This document shows positions 27,704-38,100 of a DNA stretch of 64,000 nt, in pieces. Origin of the DNA: Pseudomonas yamanorum (lineage in GTDB: Bacteria > Pseudomonadota > Gammaproteobacteria > Pseudomonadales > Pseudomonadaceae); assembly GCF_900105735.1 (NCBI RefSeq), contig NZ_LT629793.1, forward strand, positions 3,844,001 through 3,908,000. Direction: 5' to 3'. A program made the position numbers and the translations under genes. The stretch's first letter is position 1. Each line of letters starts with the position of its first letter. The notes beneath the pieces were generated by a model, which saw only the letters and a program-made list of their open reading frames with translations, was not told the origin of the DNA and made no database searches.

Positions 27704-28210
27704 TTAAAGGGCAAGGTCTTGCAGTTCGAGTTCGAGCGGCGTGGGACCGGACAATTTTACCCGCTGGTGGGCTTCCAGGGACAGGGTGGCACCGACCACG
27801 TCCGGGCTGATCGGCAATTCACCGGCATCCAGGTCCAGCAGGCAGACCAGCGTCACGCTGGCCGGGCGGCCGTAGTCGAACAGCTCGTTCATGGCGGCGC
27901 GGATGGTGCGACCGCTCATCAGGACGTCATCGATCAGCACCAGGTGCTGGCCTTCGATCTCGAACGGCAAGGCCGAAGGACGCACTTGCGGGTGCAGGCC
28001 GTTCTGGCTGAAGTCGTCGCGGTAGAAGGACACGTCCAGGGTGCCGAGGGGCGAGTCGCTGCCCAGTTCTTCCAAGAGCGCCTGGGCCACCCACACGCCA
28101 CCGGTACGAATGCCGATAAAACGCGGCTCGCTGATGGCGCGGTGTTCCAGGTGCGCCTTGAGGCGGATCGCCATCTGGCTGATCAGGTCGGCGGGATTGG
28201 GCAGGCTCAT
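27704..28210 (-). CDS. pyrR: PyrR, bifunctional regulator/uracil phosphoribosyltransferase homologue
   Basis: A 168-residue type I phosphoribosyltransferase-fold protein with the PRPP loop [12 protein letters not shown]. The start with GGAG upstream (MSLPNP) gives the family length; an earlier start adds 14 residues. In Bacillus PyrR binds pyr mRNA; in Pseudomonas it has been described as an activator of pyrimidine genes, so the mechanism may differ. It is first of pyrR-pyrB-pyrC'. Confidence 0.93.
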   Translation of the reverse strand: MSLPNPADLISQMAIRLKAHLEHRAISEPRFIGIRTGGVWVAQALLEELGSDSPLGTLDVSFYRDDFSQNGLHPQVRPSALPFEIEGQHLVLIDDVLMSGRTIRAAMNELFDYGRPASVTLVCLLDLDAGELPISPDVVGATLSLEAHQRVKLSGPTPLELELQDLAL

Positions 28211-28294
28211 GGTGGCTCCTTCAAGGCCTTGCGCGGCGGGGGTTGCCTGCAAGGTCCGGGCTCAAACGTAAGAAGACGCGGCAAGCCGCGTCAG

Positions 28295-28732
28295 TCAGGA
28301 TTCAAATAAAGCGGTGTTTTCATCCAGCCAGCCCTGCAACAGCAAGGCCGCGGCGATGGCATCCACCGGGTTGTCGCGGTAGCTGCCTTTCTGCCCGCCA
28401 CGATCGCGGCGCTCGCCCTTGGCTTCGAACGTGGTCAGGCGTTCGTCGTGGGTATAGAAGGGCAGGTTGTAGCGGCCATTCAGGCGTCGGGCGAATTTTT
28501 CGGCTCGCAGGCACATCTCGCTCGGGGTGCCGTCCATGTTCAAGGGCAGGCCGACCACGACGGCATCGGGCTTCCACTCCTTGATCAGGGCTTCGACCTG
28601 GTTCCAGTCCGGCACGCCGTTCTGGGCTTTCAAGGTGCACAGCTCGCGGGCCTGGCCGGTAATGACCTGGCCGACGGCAACGCCGATCTGTTTGGTGCCG
28701 TAGTCAAAACCGAGGATCAGACGCAAGGCCAT
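28295..28732 (-). CDS. ruvX: Holliday junction resolvase-like protein RuvX/YqgF
   Basis: A 145-residue RNase H-fold protein (LILGFDYGTKQIGVAVG holds the first acidic residue; VVGLPLNMDG and DERLTTFEA follow). YqgF is tied to 16S rRNA 5' maturation in E. coli and to junction resolution in some species. It overlaps the algH stop by one base (TGATG) and lies 84 bp before pyrR. Confidence 0.95.
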   Translation of the reverse strand: MALRLILGFDYGTKQIGVAVGQVITGQARELCTLKAQNGVPDWNQVEALIKEWKPDAVVVGLPLNMDGTPSEMCLRAEKFARRLNGRYNLPFYTHDERLTTFEAKGERRDRGGQKGSYRDNPVDAIAAALLLQGWLDENTALFES

Positions 28733-29301
28733 CAGGCGTGCCCCGCCTGGCTGGTCAGCAGGCTGAGGTTGATCCGCAGCTTGGCGGCCGCCGCTTCCAG
28801 GCGCAGTTCGCTGGGGGTGTTGAACAGGATGTCGGCATCAAACGGGCAGGTCAGCCAGGCATTGCTCGCCAGCTCGGCCTCCAGTTGCCCGGCTTCCCAA
28901 CCGGCGTAGCCCAGGGTGATCACGCTTTGATCAGGCCCGATGCCATCGGCGATGGCGAACAACACATCCTGGGAAGTGGAAAGCGACAGCCCTTCAAGGT
29001 CCACGGTCGCCTGGAATTTCGGCCCGGTGGGGTGCAGCACAAAACCCCGGTCAGTCTGCACTGGCCCGCCGATGTAGATCGGTACGTGCTGGCAGCTGGC
29101 GGGTGGGTCGATGTCCGGGCGCAATTGCTCAAGGATATCGGCCAGGTTCAGGTCTTGCGGGCGGTTGACCACCAACCCCATCGCACCATTGGCGGTGTGC
29201 TCGACGATGTAGGTCAAGGTCTGCGCAAAGTTCGGGTCGGCCATATGGGGCATGGCGATCAGGAATTGGTGCTTGAGGTAGGTCGGGCTGACATTTTTCA
29301 T
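28732..29301 (-). CDS. algH: UPF0301 protein AlgH/YqgE
   Basis: A 189-residue protein of the YqgE family, named AlgH in P. aeruginosa for an effect on alginate and other virulence factors. Typical segments are YLKHQFLIAMPHMADPNF, GAMGLVVNRP, IGGPVQTDRGFVLH and GYAGWEAGQLE. The start MKNVSPTYL gives the usual length; the frame is open further upstream. Biochemical activity is unsettled. It is coupled to ruvX. Confidence 0.93.
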   Translation of the reverse strand: MKNVSPTYLKHQFLIAMPHMADPNFAQTLTYIVEHTANGAMGLVVNRPQDLNLADILEQLRPDIDPPASCQHVPIYIGGPVQTDRGFVLHPTGPKFQATVDLEGLSLSTSQDVLFAIADGIGPDQSVITLGYAGWEAGQLEAELASNAWLTCPFDADILFNTPSELRLEAAAAKLRINLSLLTSQAGHA

Positions 29302-29368
29302 GTCCGCTAGTGTGGCGTTGGAGGGGCGAACTGACAAGCTGAGGATGCGCAGGAAATCACCGTCAGCG

Positions 29369-30268
29369 TCAATTGCTCGACAGCCGATCACCTTTGGCAA
29401 AGCGCCAGGTGCGAATGATTTCCAGACGGTCGATGTCGTTCAAGTCCCCGGTAAACGGCGCAAAAGGCGCCGCCAGGCGCACGATGCGTTGCGCCGCCTG
29501 GTCCAGCAGCGGTTGGCCGGAGGACTCCAGCACCTGCACTTCGTACAAGGTGCCGTCGCGGTTGATCGACACCAGCAGTCGCAAATTGCCGTAGATCTGC
29601 TGGCGGCGGGCTTCGTCCGGGTAGTTCAGGTTGCCGATGCGCTCGACCTTCTTGCGCCACTCGTCCTTATACCAGGCGCCTTTGTCGCGCATGGTGGAGG
29701 CAGCATTCAGGCGGTAGATCCGCGGGCGCTTGGCGTACAGCTGTTGTTCGTGGGCCAGTTCGGCTTCCAGGCTGGAAATTTCACTGGAGAGTTGCGAGCT
29801 ATCAAACGTCGGGGCCGGCGGGGCAGGCGTGGGTTCGGTCTTGGCCTTTTCCCGTTGAGTGGGCGCTTTTTGCGGTTTGGGCGCGACGGTAGTGACAGCG
29901 GCCTTGGGTGCAGCCTGTTTCACCTCCGACTTGGGCGCTGGCGGTGGCGTGACCTTATTGACCTTGTTGTCCTGGAACGGCGCCACTTCGGTGGTCTTGG
30001 GCACGGCCTTCTTGTCGAGGGTGCCGCTGCCTTGCTGGTTGTCCTGGGCGAGAAAATCAGCCTTCTCGGGCTTCTTTTCGCTTTTGAAGGTGGCGAGGGT
30101 GATTTCCAGGGTCTTGGTGATCTGCTTGGGTTCGGCAAAGGTGAAGCCCAGGCCGAGGATCAACGCCAGGTGAATCAACGCCGCGAGAAACAGGGTAAAT
30201 CCGAGCCGATCAGCCGGGCGCACGCCGCTGTGGGAGAGTTCGGGGGGCAGATCGGGCGGGAGCGTCAT
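29369..30268 (-). CDS. tonB3: energy transducer TonB (TonB3-like)
   Basis: A 299-residue TonB: cytosolic N-terminus, one membrane anchor (about 23-43), a Pro/Lys-rich periplasmic linker (about 55-155), a coiled stretch, and a C-terminal TonB domain with YPDEARRQQIYGNLRLLVSINRDG. It has no ExbB/ExbD neighbours, so it should use a shared motor. By position next to gshB and the Pil-Chp genes it matches P. aeruginosa TonB3, which has been linked to twitching motility. Confidence 0.88.
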   Translation of the reverse strand: MTLPPDLPPELSHSGVRPADRLGFTLFLAALIHLALILGLGFTFAEPKQITKTLEITLATFKSEKKPEKADFLAQDNQQGSGTLDKKAVPKTTEVAPFQDNKVNKVTPPPAPKSEVKQAAPKAAVTTVAPKPQKAPTQREKAKTEPTPAPPAPTFDSSQLSSEISSLEAELAHEQQLYAKRPRIYRLNAASTMRDKGAWYKDEWRKKVERIGNLNYPDEARRQQIYGNLRLLVSINRDGTLYEVQVLESSGQPLLDQAAQRIVRLAAPFAPFTGDLNDIDRLEIIRTWRFAKGDRLSSN

Positions 30269-30345
30269 GACAAGAAAACCAACATCGCGCGTTTCACAGG
30301 TGGCGCATGATAACGCAATGTTGGTTTGTGTCCGGCTGTTCTATG

Positions 30346-31299
30346 TCACTTGGCTTGTAGCTTGGAGGCAATGGCCGCCATCAGCATTTCGCCGATGTTC
30401 GTGCCAAATGCATTGTCGATCTCGCGAATACAGGTCGGACTGGTGACGTTGATTTCGGTGAGGTTCTCGCCAATTACGTCCAGTCCTACAAACAGTAGGC
30501 CCTTTTCGCGCAGGGTTGGGCCGACTTGGGCGGCAATCCAGCGATCCTTGTCCGTCAGCGGGCGGGCTTCACCCCGGCCGCCGGCTGCCAGGTTGCCACG
30601 GGTCTCGCCGGCCGCTGGAATGCGCGCCAGGCAATAAGGCACCGGCTCGCCATCGATCATCAGGATGCGCTTGTCGCCGTCCTTGATTGCCGGAATATAG
30701 GCCTGGCCCATGATCTGCTGGGTGCCCAGCGCGGTCAGGGTTTCCAGGATCACCGACAGGTTCGGGTCGCCCGCACGATGGCGGAAGATCGACGTGCCGC
30801 CCATGCCGTCCAGCGGCTTGAGGATCACATCACCGTGCTTGGCGGCGAATTCACGCAGCACATCGGCGCGGCGGCTGACCACGGTGGGCGGTGTGCACTG
30901 TGGGAACAAGGTGGCGAACAGCTTTTCATTGCAGTCGCGCAGGCTCTGGGGCTTGTTGACGATCAGCACGCCCGCGCGCTCGGCCTGCTCCAGCAGGTAG
31001 GTGGAGTAGACGAACTCCATGTCGAACGGCGGATCCTTGCGCATCAGGATCACGTCGAGGTCGCTCAGGGGGCTGTCGATTTCGTCTTGCAGTTCGAACC
31101 ACTTCTCAGGGTTGGCAAACACCTGCAGCGGGCGCATCCGCGCCCGCGCTTCACCGTCGCCCTGGTAAAGGTCCGGCTGCTCCATATAGAACAGGCTCCA
31201 GCCGCGGGCTTGGGCGGCCAGCAGCATGGCCAGCGAGCTGTCCTTTTTATAGGAAATGCTGGCGATAGGGTCCATGACAATGCCGACGCGAACGCTCAT
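30346..31299 (-). CDS. gshB: glutathione synthetase
   Basis: GshB ligates gamma-glutamylcysteine and glycine with ATP. The 317-residue ATP-grasp enzyme has VILKPLDGMGGTSIFR, the glycine-rich loop AAGGRGEARPLT, and GLDVIGENLTEINVTSPTCIREID. It begins at MSVRVGIVMDPIASI, exactly as in the family. It is divergent from pilG; the 239-bp gap must hold both promoters. Confidence 0.97.
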   Translation of the reverse strand: MSVRVGIVMDPIASISYKKDSSLAMLLAAQARGWSLFYMEQPDLYQGDGEARARMRPLQVFANPEKWFELQDEIDSPLSDLDVILMRKDPPFDMEFVYSTYLLEQAERAGVLIVNKPQSLRDCNEKLFATLFPQCTPPTVVSRRADVLREFAAKHGDVILKPLDGMGGTSIFRHRAGDPNLSVILETLTALGTQQIMGQAYIPAIKDGDKRILMIDGEPVPYCLARIPAAGETRGNLAAGGRGEARPLTDKDRWIAAQVGPTLREKGLLFVGLDVIGENLTEINVTSPTCIREIDNAFGTNIGEMLMAAIASKLQAK

Positions 31300-31538
31300 G
31301 GGGGATTTCCTCTAGCAAATAAGGGCGCATAAAAGTGGCGTCAGAGTGGCGCTGCGGCTGTTGTGGGTCAAGGAAAAACCACCGCGCGGGTCGGCCGATA
31401 GATTGCGTTCTGAGACTGTGCTAAAAAGGCTGCCATGGCACATCAGCCCTTGAATTCCGAGGCTTTTGACGCTCGTCCTGTGCAACATCAGGCAGTACAC
31501 ACCGAAAACCTATTCGCTGTGGCGATGGTAGAGCAGAT

Positions 31539-31946
31539 ATGGAACAGCATTCCAACGCCTTGAAAGTGATGGTGATCGACGATTCGAAAACGATTCGCCG
31601 CACGGCCGAAACACTGTTGAAGAACGTAGGGTGTGACGTCATCACGGCCATCGACGGTTTCGATGCCCTGGCCAAGATTGTTGACCATCACCCGCACATT
31701 ATCTTTGTCGACATCATGATGCCGCGCCTGGATGGCTATCAGACCTGCGCGTTGGTGAAGAACAACCCGGCGTTCAAGTCGATCCCGGTGATCATGTTGT
31801 CTTCCAAGGATGGTCTGTTCGACAAGGCCAAGGGGCGCATCGTCGGTTCTGATCAGTTTTTGACCAAACCTTTCAGCAAGGAAGAACTGCTGAGCGCGAT
31901 CAAGGCCTATGTGCCGGGCTTCGCCGCAGTAGAACAAGCACACTGA
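31539..31946 (+). CDS. pilG: twitching motility response regulator PilG
   Basis: A stand-alone CheY-like receiver of 135 residues with the phospho-acceptor Asp58 (FVDIMMPRLDG), acid pair Asp14-Asp15 and the conserved Lys in TKPFSKEEL. In the Pil-Chp system ChpA phosphorylates PilG, which promotes pilus extension and cAMP production. First gene of the operon pilG-pilH-pilI-pilJ-chpA-chpC. Confidence 0.96.
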   Translation: MEQHSNALKVMVIDDSKTIRRTAETLLKNVGCDVITAIDGFDALAKIVDHHPHIIFVDIMMPRLDGYQTCALVKNNPAFKSIPVIMLSSKDGLFDKAKGRIVGSDQFLTKPFSKEELLSAIKAYVPGFAAVEQAH

Positions 31947-31993
31947 CGAGGGCCCCACGAGGGCTGGCGTCTACTAAAGAAGTGGGGATAACC

Positions 31994-32359
31994 ATGGCAC
32001 GTGTTCTGATCGTCGACGACTCGCCGACTGAAATGTACAAACTGACTGAAATGCTCGAAAAGCATGGTCACGAAGTCCTCAAGGCCCAGAACGGCGGCGA
32101 CGGCGTCGCGCTGGCCCGCCAGGAAAAGCCTGACGCGGTATTGATGGATATCGTCATGCCGGGCCTCAATGGCTTCCAGGCCACCCGGCAGCTGACCAAA
32201 GACCCTGAAACCGGGCACATCCCGGTGATCATCATCACCACCAAGGATCAGGAAACCGACAAGATCTGGGGCGAGCGCCAGGGCGCCAAGGATTACCTGA
32301 CCAAGCCGGTGGACGAAGAAACCCTGATCGCCACCCTGAACAAGGTGCTGGCCGGCTGA
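31994..32359 (+). CDS. pilH: twitching motility response regulator PilH
   Basis: A 121-residue CheY-like receiver with Asp8-Asp9, phospho-acceptor Asp52 (LMDIVMPGLNG) and Lys in LTKPVDEETL. PilH opposes PilG, probably as a phosphate sink. The ATG of MARVLIV was chosen since GGGGATAACC precedes it; a GTG 12 bp upstream is less likely. It follows pilG by 47 bp. Confidence 0.96.
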   Translation: MARVLIVDDSPTEMYKLTEMLEKHGHEVLKAQNGGDGVALARQEKPDAVLMDIVMPGLNGFQATRQLTKDPETGHIPVIIITTKDQETDKIWGERQGAKDYLTKPVDEETLIATLNKVLAG

Positions 32360-32371
32360 CGGCACGTTCCC

Positions 32372-32896
32372 ATGACCGAGTCGCAAACCGCCTTCGAGCT
32401 GCTGCTGGACATCGACCGCCGCTGCCGCTTGCTGGCCGCCGACCTGCCGTCCCAGGAAACCCGGCTGCACAGCTGGAGCGGGATCGGGTTTCGCCTGGGT
32501 GAGCACTGGTACGTGGCGCCCATGGGTGAGGTCGCAGAAGTGCTGCACGAACCGCGCTGCACCTTGATGCCGGGGGTCAAGCTGTGGGTCAAGGGCGTGG
32601 CCAACCTGCGTGGGCGCTTGCTGCCGGTGATGGACCTGGGCGGGTTCCTCGGCCTTGACCTGTCGGTGGCGCGCAAACAGCGGCGGGTGCTGGTGGTGGA
32701 ATATCAGGACGTGTTTGTCGGCCTGTTGGTGGACGAGGTGGTGGGCATGCAGCATTTCGCACAAGACGCATTGTCGACGAGCACCGCAGGCGACGCGCCG
32801 TTTATCCATGGCCAGTTCGACGGCGACCAGCTGTGGCAGGTCTTCAGCCCCTTCGCCCTGGCCCAGGCTCCAGGCTTCATGGATGTTGCCGCATGA
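32372..32896 (+). CDS. pilI: CheW-like adaptor PilI
   Basis: A 174-residue CheW-domain protein that links the receptor PilJ to the kinase ChpA. The core includes [42 protein letters not shown] and [11 protein letters not shown]. It starts 12 bp after pilH and overlaps pilJ by 4 bp. Confidence 0.94.
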   Translation: MTESQTAFELLLDIDRRCRLLAADLPSQETRLHSWSGIGFRLGEHWYVAPMGEVAEVLHEPRCTLMPGVKLWVKGVANLRGRLLPVMDLGGFLGLDLSVARKQRRVLVVEYQDVFVGLLVDEVVGMQHFAQDALSTSTAGDAPFIHGQFDGDQLWQVFSPFALAQAPGFMDVAA

Positions 32897-34944
32897 GTAC
32901 CGTTACCCCCGCCAAACCCCAGGAAGCGTCCCGCAGCCGCTCGCAGATCATCGTGCTGTTTATCGCGCTGATCGTGTTCATCATGCTGCTGTTCGCCAAC
33001 TTCGCGTACCTCAATACCCAGTCCACCTACGACAAACAGTACATCGGTCACGCCGGTGAGCTGCGGGTGCTGTCCCAGCGCATCGCCAAGAACGCCACCG
33101 AGGCCGCCGCCGGCAAGGCTGCTGCGTTCAAGCTGCTGGGGGATGCACGCAACGATTTTGCCCAGCGCTGGGGTTACCTGAAAAAAGGTGACCCCGCCAC
33201 CGGCCTGCCCGCTGCACCCACCGCCGTGCGTGCAGAAATGCGCGCTGTGCAGACCGACTGGGAAGCGCTGCTGAAAAACGCCGATGCGATTCTGGCCAGC
33301 GAGCAAACGGTGCTGTCACTGCATCAAGTGGCCGCGACCCTGGCGGAAACCGTTCCGCAATTGCAGATGGAGTCGGAAAAGGTCGTCGATATCCTCCTGC
33401 AGCGCGGTGCTCCGGCCAGCCAGGTGGCGTTGGCCCAGCGCCAATCGTTGCTGGCCGAACGCATCCTCGGCGCAGTGAACACCGTGCTGGCGGGCGACGA
33501 AACCGCCGTGCAGGCCGCCGATGCCTTTGGCCGCGATGCCAACCGTTTTGGCGTGGTGCTCAGCGGCATGCTCAACGGCAATCCCGGGCTGCGTATTACC
33601 CAGGTTGAAGATCACGACGCCCGCGCCCGGCTGGCGGAGATTTCCGAGCTATTCGAATTCGTCTCCGGCTCCGTGGATGAAATCCTCGAGACTTCGCCGC
33701 AGCTGTTCCAGGTGCGCGCCTCGGCGAGCAATATTTTCAACCTGTCGCAAACCCTGCTGGACGAAGCCTCGCACCTCGCCACCGGTTTTGAAAACCTGGC
33801 GGACGGGCGCACTTTCGACACCATCGGCGGCTACGTGCTGGGCTTGCTGGCGCTGGCCTCGATCATCCTGATCGGCCTGGTGATGGTCCGCGAGACCAAC
33901 CGCCAGTTGCGGGAGACCGCCGAGAAGAACGAGCGCAACCAGAACGCGATCATGCGCCTGCTGGACGAGATTGAAGACCTGGCCGACGGCGACCTGACCG
34001 TCACCGCCTCGGTCACCGAAGACTTCACCGGCACCATCGCCGACTCCATCAACTATTCCGTGGACCAACTGCGCGACCTGGTGGCCACGATCAACCTTAC
34101 CGCCGGCCAAGTGGCTGGCGCGGTGCAGGACACCCAGGCCACCGCGATGCACCTGGCCCAAGCGTCGGAGCATCAGGCGCAGCAGATTGCCGAAGCCTCC
34201 ACGGCGATCAACCAGATGGCCCAGTCCATCGACCAGGTGTCGGCCAACGCCGCCGAATCTTCGGCAGTGGCCGAGCGTTCGGTAGAGATTGCCAACAAAG
34301 GCAATGAGGTGGTGCACAACACCATCCACGGCATGGACAACATTCGCGAACAGATTCAGGACACCGCCAAGCGCATCAAGCGCCTGGGGGAATCGTCCCA
34401 GGAGATTGGCGACATCGTCAGCCTGATCGATGACATCGCCGAGCAGACCAACATCCTTGCCCTCAACGCCGCGATCCAGGCGAGCATGGCCGGTGACGCC
34501 GGGCGTGGTTTTGCGGTGGTGGCCGATGAAGTACAGCGCCTGGCCGAGCGTTCTTCAGCGGCGACACGGCAGATCGAAACCCTGGTGCGGGCGATCCAGA
34601 CGGACACCAACGAAGCGGTGATTTCCATGGAGCAGACCACCACCGAAGTGGTGCGCGGTGCGCGGCTGGCCCAGGACGCCGGCGTGGCGCTGGAAGAGAT
34701 CGAAGGCGTGTCGAAAACCCTGGCGGCGTTGATCCAGAGTATCTCCAACGCGGCGCAGCAGCAGACGTCGTCGGCAGGGCAGATTTCCCTGACGATGAAC
34801 GTGATTCAACAGATCACCACTCAGACTTCATCGGGCTCCACGGCCACTGCCGAGAGCATCGGCAACCTGGCAAAAATGGCCAGTCAGTTGCGGCGGTCGG
34901 TGTCGGGGTTCACCTTGCCGGCGGCACGGCAGGTGGATGAGTGA
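32893..34944 (+). CDS. pilJ: methyl-accepting chemotaxis-type receptor PilJ
   Basis: A 683-residue receptor for the Pil-Chp system, matching the length of P. aeruginosa PilJ. Segments: N-terminal membrane helix (about 15-37), periplasmic PilJ sensor region (about 40-310) with two four-helix modules, second membrane helix (about 312-333), HAMP, and a C-terminal signalling domain with hairpin tip [19 protein letters not shown]. The ATGA overlap with pilI sets the start. In P. aeruginosa pilK, the methyltransferase, follows; here a REPIN follows instead. Confidence 0.96.
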   Translation: MSTVTPAKPQEASRSRSQIIVLFIALIVFIMLLFANFAYLNTQSTYDKQYIGHAGELRVLSQRIAKNATEAAAGKAAAFKLLGDARNDFAQRWGYLKKGDPATGLPAAPTAVRAEMRAVQTDWEALLKNADAILASEQTVLSLHQVAATLAETVPQLQMESEKVVDILLQRGAPASQVALAQRQSLLAERILGAVNTVLAGDETAVQAADAFGRDANRFGVVLSGMLNGNPGLRITQVEDHDARARLAEISELFEFVSGSVDEILETSPQLFQVRASASNIFNLSQTLLDEASHLATGFENLADGRTFDTIGGYVLGLLALASIILIGLVMVRETNRQLRETAEKNERNQNAIMRLLDEIEDLADGDLTVTASVTEDFTGTIADSINYSVDQLRDLVATINLTAGQVAGAVQDTQATAMHLAQASEHQAQQIAEASTAINQMAQSIDQVSANAAESSAVAERSVEIANKGNEVVHNTIHGMDNIREQIQDTAKRIKRLGESSQEIGDIVSLIDDIAEQTNILALNAAIQASMAGDAGRGFAVVADEVQRLAERSSAATRQIETLVRAIQTDTNEAVISMEQTTTEVVRGARLAQDAGVALEEIEGVSKTLAALIQSISNAAQQQTSSAGQISLTMNVIQQITTQTSSGSTATAESIGNLAKMASQLRRSVSGFTLPAARQVDE

Positions 34945-34975
34945 AATGCTATCTGTCAGGCACCACCGAATCCCT

Positions 34976-35062
34976 GTGGGAGCTGGCTTGCCTGCGATAG
35001 CGGTGTGTCAGTGCCGAAGATGCAAACTGATGCACCGCCATCGCAGGCAAGCCAGCTCCCAC
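34976..35062. repeat. REPIN, class GTGGGAGCTGGCTTGCCTGCGAT
   Basis: Near-perfect inverted arms within the 185-bp gap between pilJ and chpA, inside the chemosensory operon. It occupies the place of pilK in P. aeruginosa. Confidence 0.9.
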
Positions 35063-35129
35063 ATTCGATCTCCATGGTCCTTGGAGTCGTCATTCACAAA
35101 GCGACAAATGAATTCAGACGGGAGCGGTT

Positions 35130-38100
35130 ATGGTTGATCGGCACGACTACGTGGCCCTCGAATGGGTCAAGGGCGAAATTGCCGAAACCCTGAAACAGGC
35201 CCGTTCGGCGCTGGACGCCTATGTTGAAGAAGGCAGCAGCGAGGCCATCGGCCAATGCTTGGAATGCATCCATCAGGTCCATGGCAGTTTGCTGATGGTC
35301 GAGTTTTACGGCGCAGCCCTGTTCGCCGAAGAAATGGAGCAACTGGCCCTCGCCCTGCAAGGCGCGCGCGTCAGCCAGCGCGACGAAGGCATTCGCCTGT
35401 TGCAACAGGGCCTCGGCCAACTGCCGCTGTACCTCGACCGCGTGCACAGCGCCCGGCGCGACCTGCCCCTGGTGGTGCTGCCGCTGCTCAACGACCTGCG
35501 CAGCGTGCGCGGCGAAAGCCTGCTCTCGGAAACCAGCCTGTTCGCCCCGCAACTGCTGGTGATCCCGTCGCTGCCCGAGGAAGCGCTGGCCCAGCGCACG
35601 CCGGAGGATTTCCCCGAGCTGCTGCGTCAGTGGCGGCAGATGCTGCAACAGGCGTTGGTCGGCTTGCTGCGCGAAGACCACGGCCCCAGCAACCTGGAAG
35701 ACATGGCGCGGGTGTTCGCCCGTCTCGAAGCCCTGTGCCATGGTGCGCCGCTGTTACCGTTGTGGCAGGTGACCTCGGCGCTGGTGGAAGGCATGCTCAT
35801 TGGCGTGGTTGCCAATAGCCCGGCGTTACGCAGTTTGCTCAAAGCCTGCGACAAGGAACTCAAGCGTCTGCTGATCCAGGGTATCAACGGCATCAACACC
35901 CCGGCCCCGGATGAGTTGCTCAAGAGCCTGTTGTTCTACGTTGCCAAAGTCACCCGACCGACTCCACGGATGCAAAGTTTGAAAGAACGTTATGGCCTCG
36001 ATGAAGCCCTGCCCGACAGCGCCGTGGTGGATGCCGAACGCGCCCGCCTGGCCGGCCCGGACCGCGACGCGATGGGCTCGGTACTCGGCGCGTTGTGCGA
36101 GGAGTTGGTGCGGGTCAAGGAACGCCTGGACCTGTTCGTACGCAGCGACCGCCAGCACGCCTCGGACCTTGAGGCCTTGCTGGCGCCCTTGCGGCAGATC
36201 GCCGATACCCTGGCGGTATTGGGTTTCGGCCAGCCGCGCAAAGTGATCATCGACCAATTGGCGGTGGTGCTCGGCCTGGCCCAAGGGCAGCGTGAGCCCA
36301 ACGATGCGGTGTTGATGGACGTCGCCGGCGCCTTGCTCTACGTCGAGGCGACGTTGGCCGGGATGGTCGGCACGGTTGAGCCGGAACGCCGGGAAGAAAG
36401 CCGCCTGCCCACCACCGACCTGACGCAGATCCATCACCTGGTGATCCGCGAATCCTGCCAGTGCCTGACCCAGGCGAAAGAGCTGGTGATCGACTGCATC
36501 GAGGCCCACTGGGATCGTCAGCGCCTGGAGTCACTGCCCGAGTTGCTGACCCAGGTGCGCGGTGCGCTGGCGATGATTCCGCTGCCCCGTGCGGCGAGCC
36601 TGATGCGCGGCTGCAACGATTACGTCAACGAGCAATTGATGGTCAGTGAGGCCGCGCCTTCCGAGGCGCAGCTTGAGCATTTTGCCGATGTGCTCACCAG
36701 CCTCGAGTACTACCTGGAGCGCATGCTGCAGGACCACGACGCCCCGGGGGAACGGGTGCTGGAAGTCGCCGCCGAAGGCCTCGCTGCACTGGGCTATTTG
36801 CCGGCCGAGAAGCCGTGGCGCCAGGCCCTGCTTGAGCAGGGTGAGACGCCCACGGAGCAAACCCCGTTCCTCGCCGATGCGTTGGCCAGCCCCACTTCAC
36901 GCCTCAACCCGCCAGCACTCCAGCGTCCCGGCAGCCTGTTGCCACCGCCCGCCGGTGAAGAAGCCATCGATGATGAACTGCGGGAAGTCTTCCTCGAAGA
37001 AACCGCCGAAGTCCTCGACGTGCTGCACCGCTACGTACCCGCCGGCACTGCGAGCCTGGCAGACAAGGCCACCCTGAGCGAAATGCGCCGCGCCTTCCAC
37101 ACCCTGAAAGGCAGTGGTCGCATGGTGCGCGCCCTAGTGTTGGCGGAGCTGGCCTGGGCGGTGGAAAACCTGCTCAACCGCGTGCTGGAACGCAGCGTTG
37201 CGTCGGGCCCTGATGTGCAAGCGGTGCTGGATGATGTGCTGGAATTGCTGCCGGAGCTGATCACCGATTTTGCCGACGATGCCCAGCGCCAGCGCGAAGA
37301 CGTAGACGAACTGGCGGCACGCGCCCATGCCTTGGCCAGCGGTGTCGGACCCTCGGCCACCGACCCGGCCGCCCTGGACCCGCAGTTGCTGGAAATCTTC
37401 CGCAACGAAGCCCAGAGCCACCTCGACAGCCTCAACCATTTCCTGCAACAGGCCACCGAGCACCTGCCGCTGCAAGTCAGCGATGAACTGCAACGGGCAC
37501 TGCACACCCTCAAGGGCAGCGCCTACATGGCCGGCGTGTTGCCCATCGCCGAACTGGCGCGACCGCTGGATCACCTGACCCGCGAATACAAGGCCCATCG
37601 CCTGCCGCTGGACCTGGATGAAATTGAATTGCTGCTGGAGGCCGAGGCGCTGTTCCAGCGCGGCGTGCGCCAGCTGGACAGCGATCCCCATGCGCCCATC
37701 ACCGGTGCGGCAGGGTTGATCGAACGCACACAGAACTTGCTGAACAGCCAGCTTGAAGCCTTGCTGAATGCGCCCAACACCGGCCTGCGGATCAAGCGCG
37801 ACCCGCAGTTGATTGCCAACTTCCTGGCCCAGGGCATGGATATCCTGCTGGACGCCGAAAGCCTGCTGCGCCGCTGGCAACAACATCCCGGCGAGCGGCA
37901 GGAACTGAGTGCACTGCTGGACGAGCTGACCACCCTCGGCGAAGGCGCGCACCTGGCCGACCTGCACCCGATGGATGAGTTGTGCGAAGCCTTGCTCGAC
38001 CTCTACGGCGCGGTGGAAGAAAGCAGCCTGGCGGTCAGCGAGCGCTTCTTCCACGAGGCTGAACAGGCCCACGAAGCGCTGATCAACATGCTCGACCAAC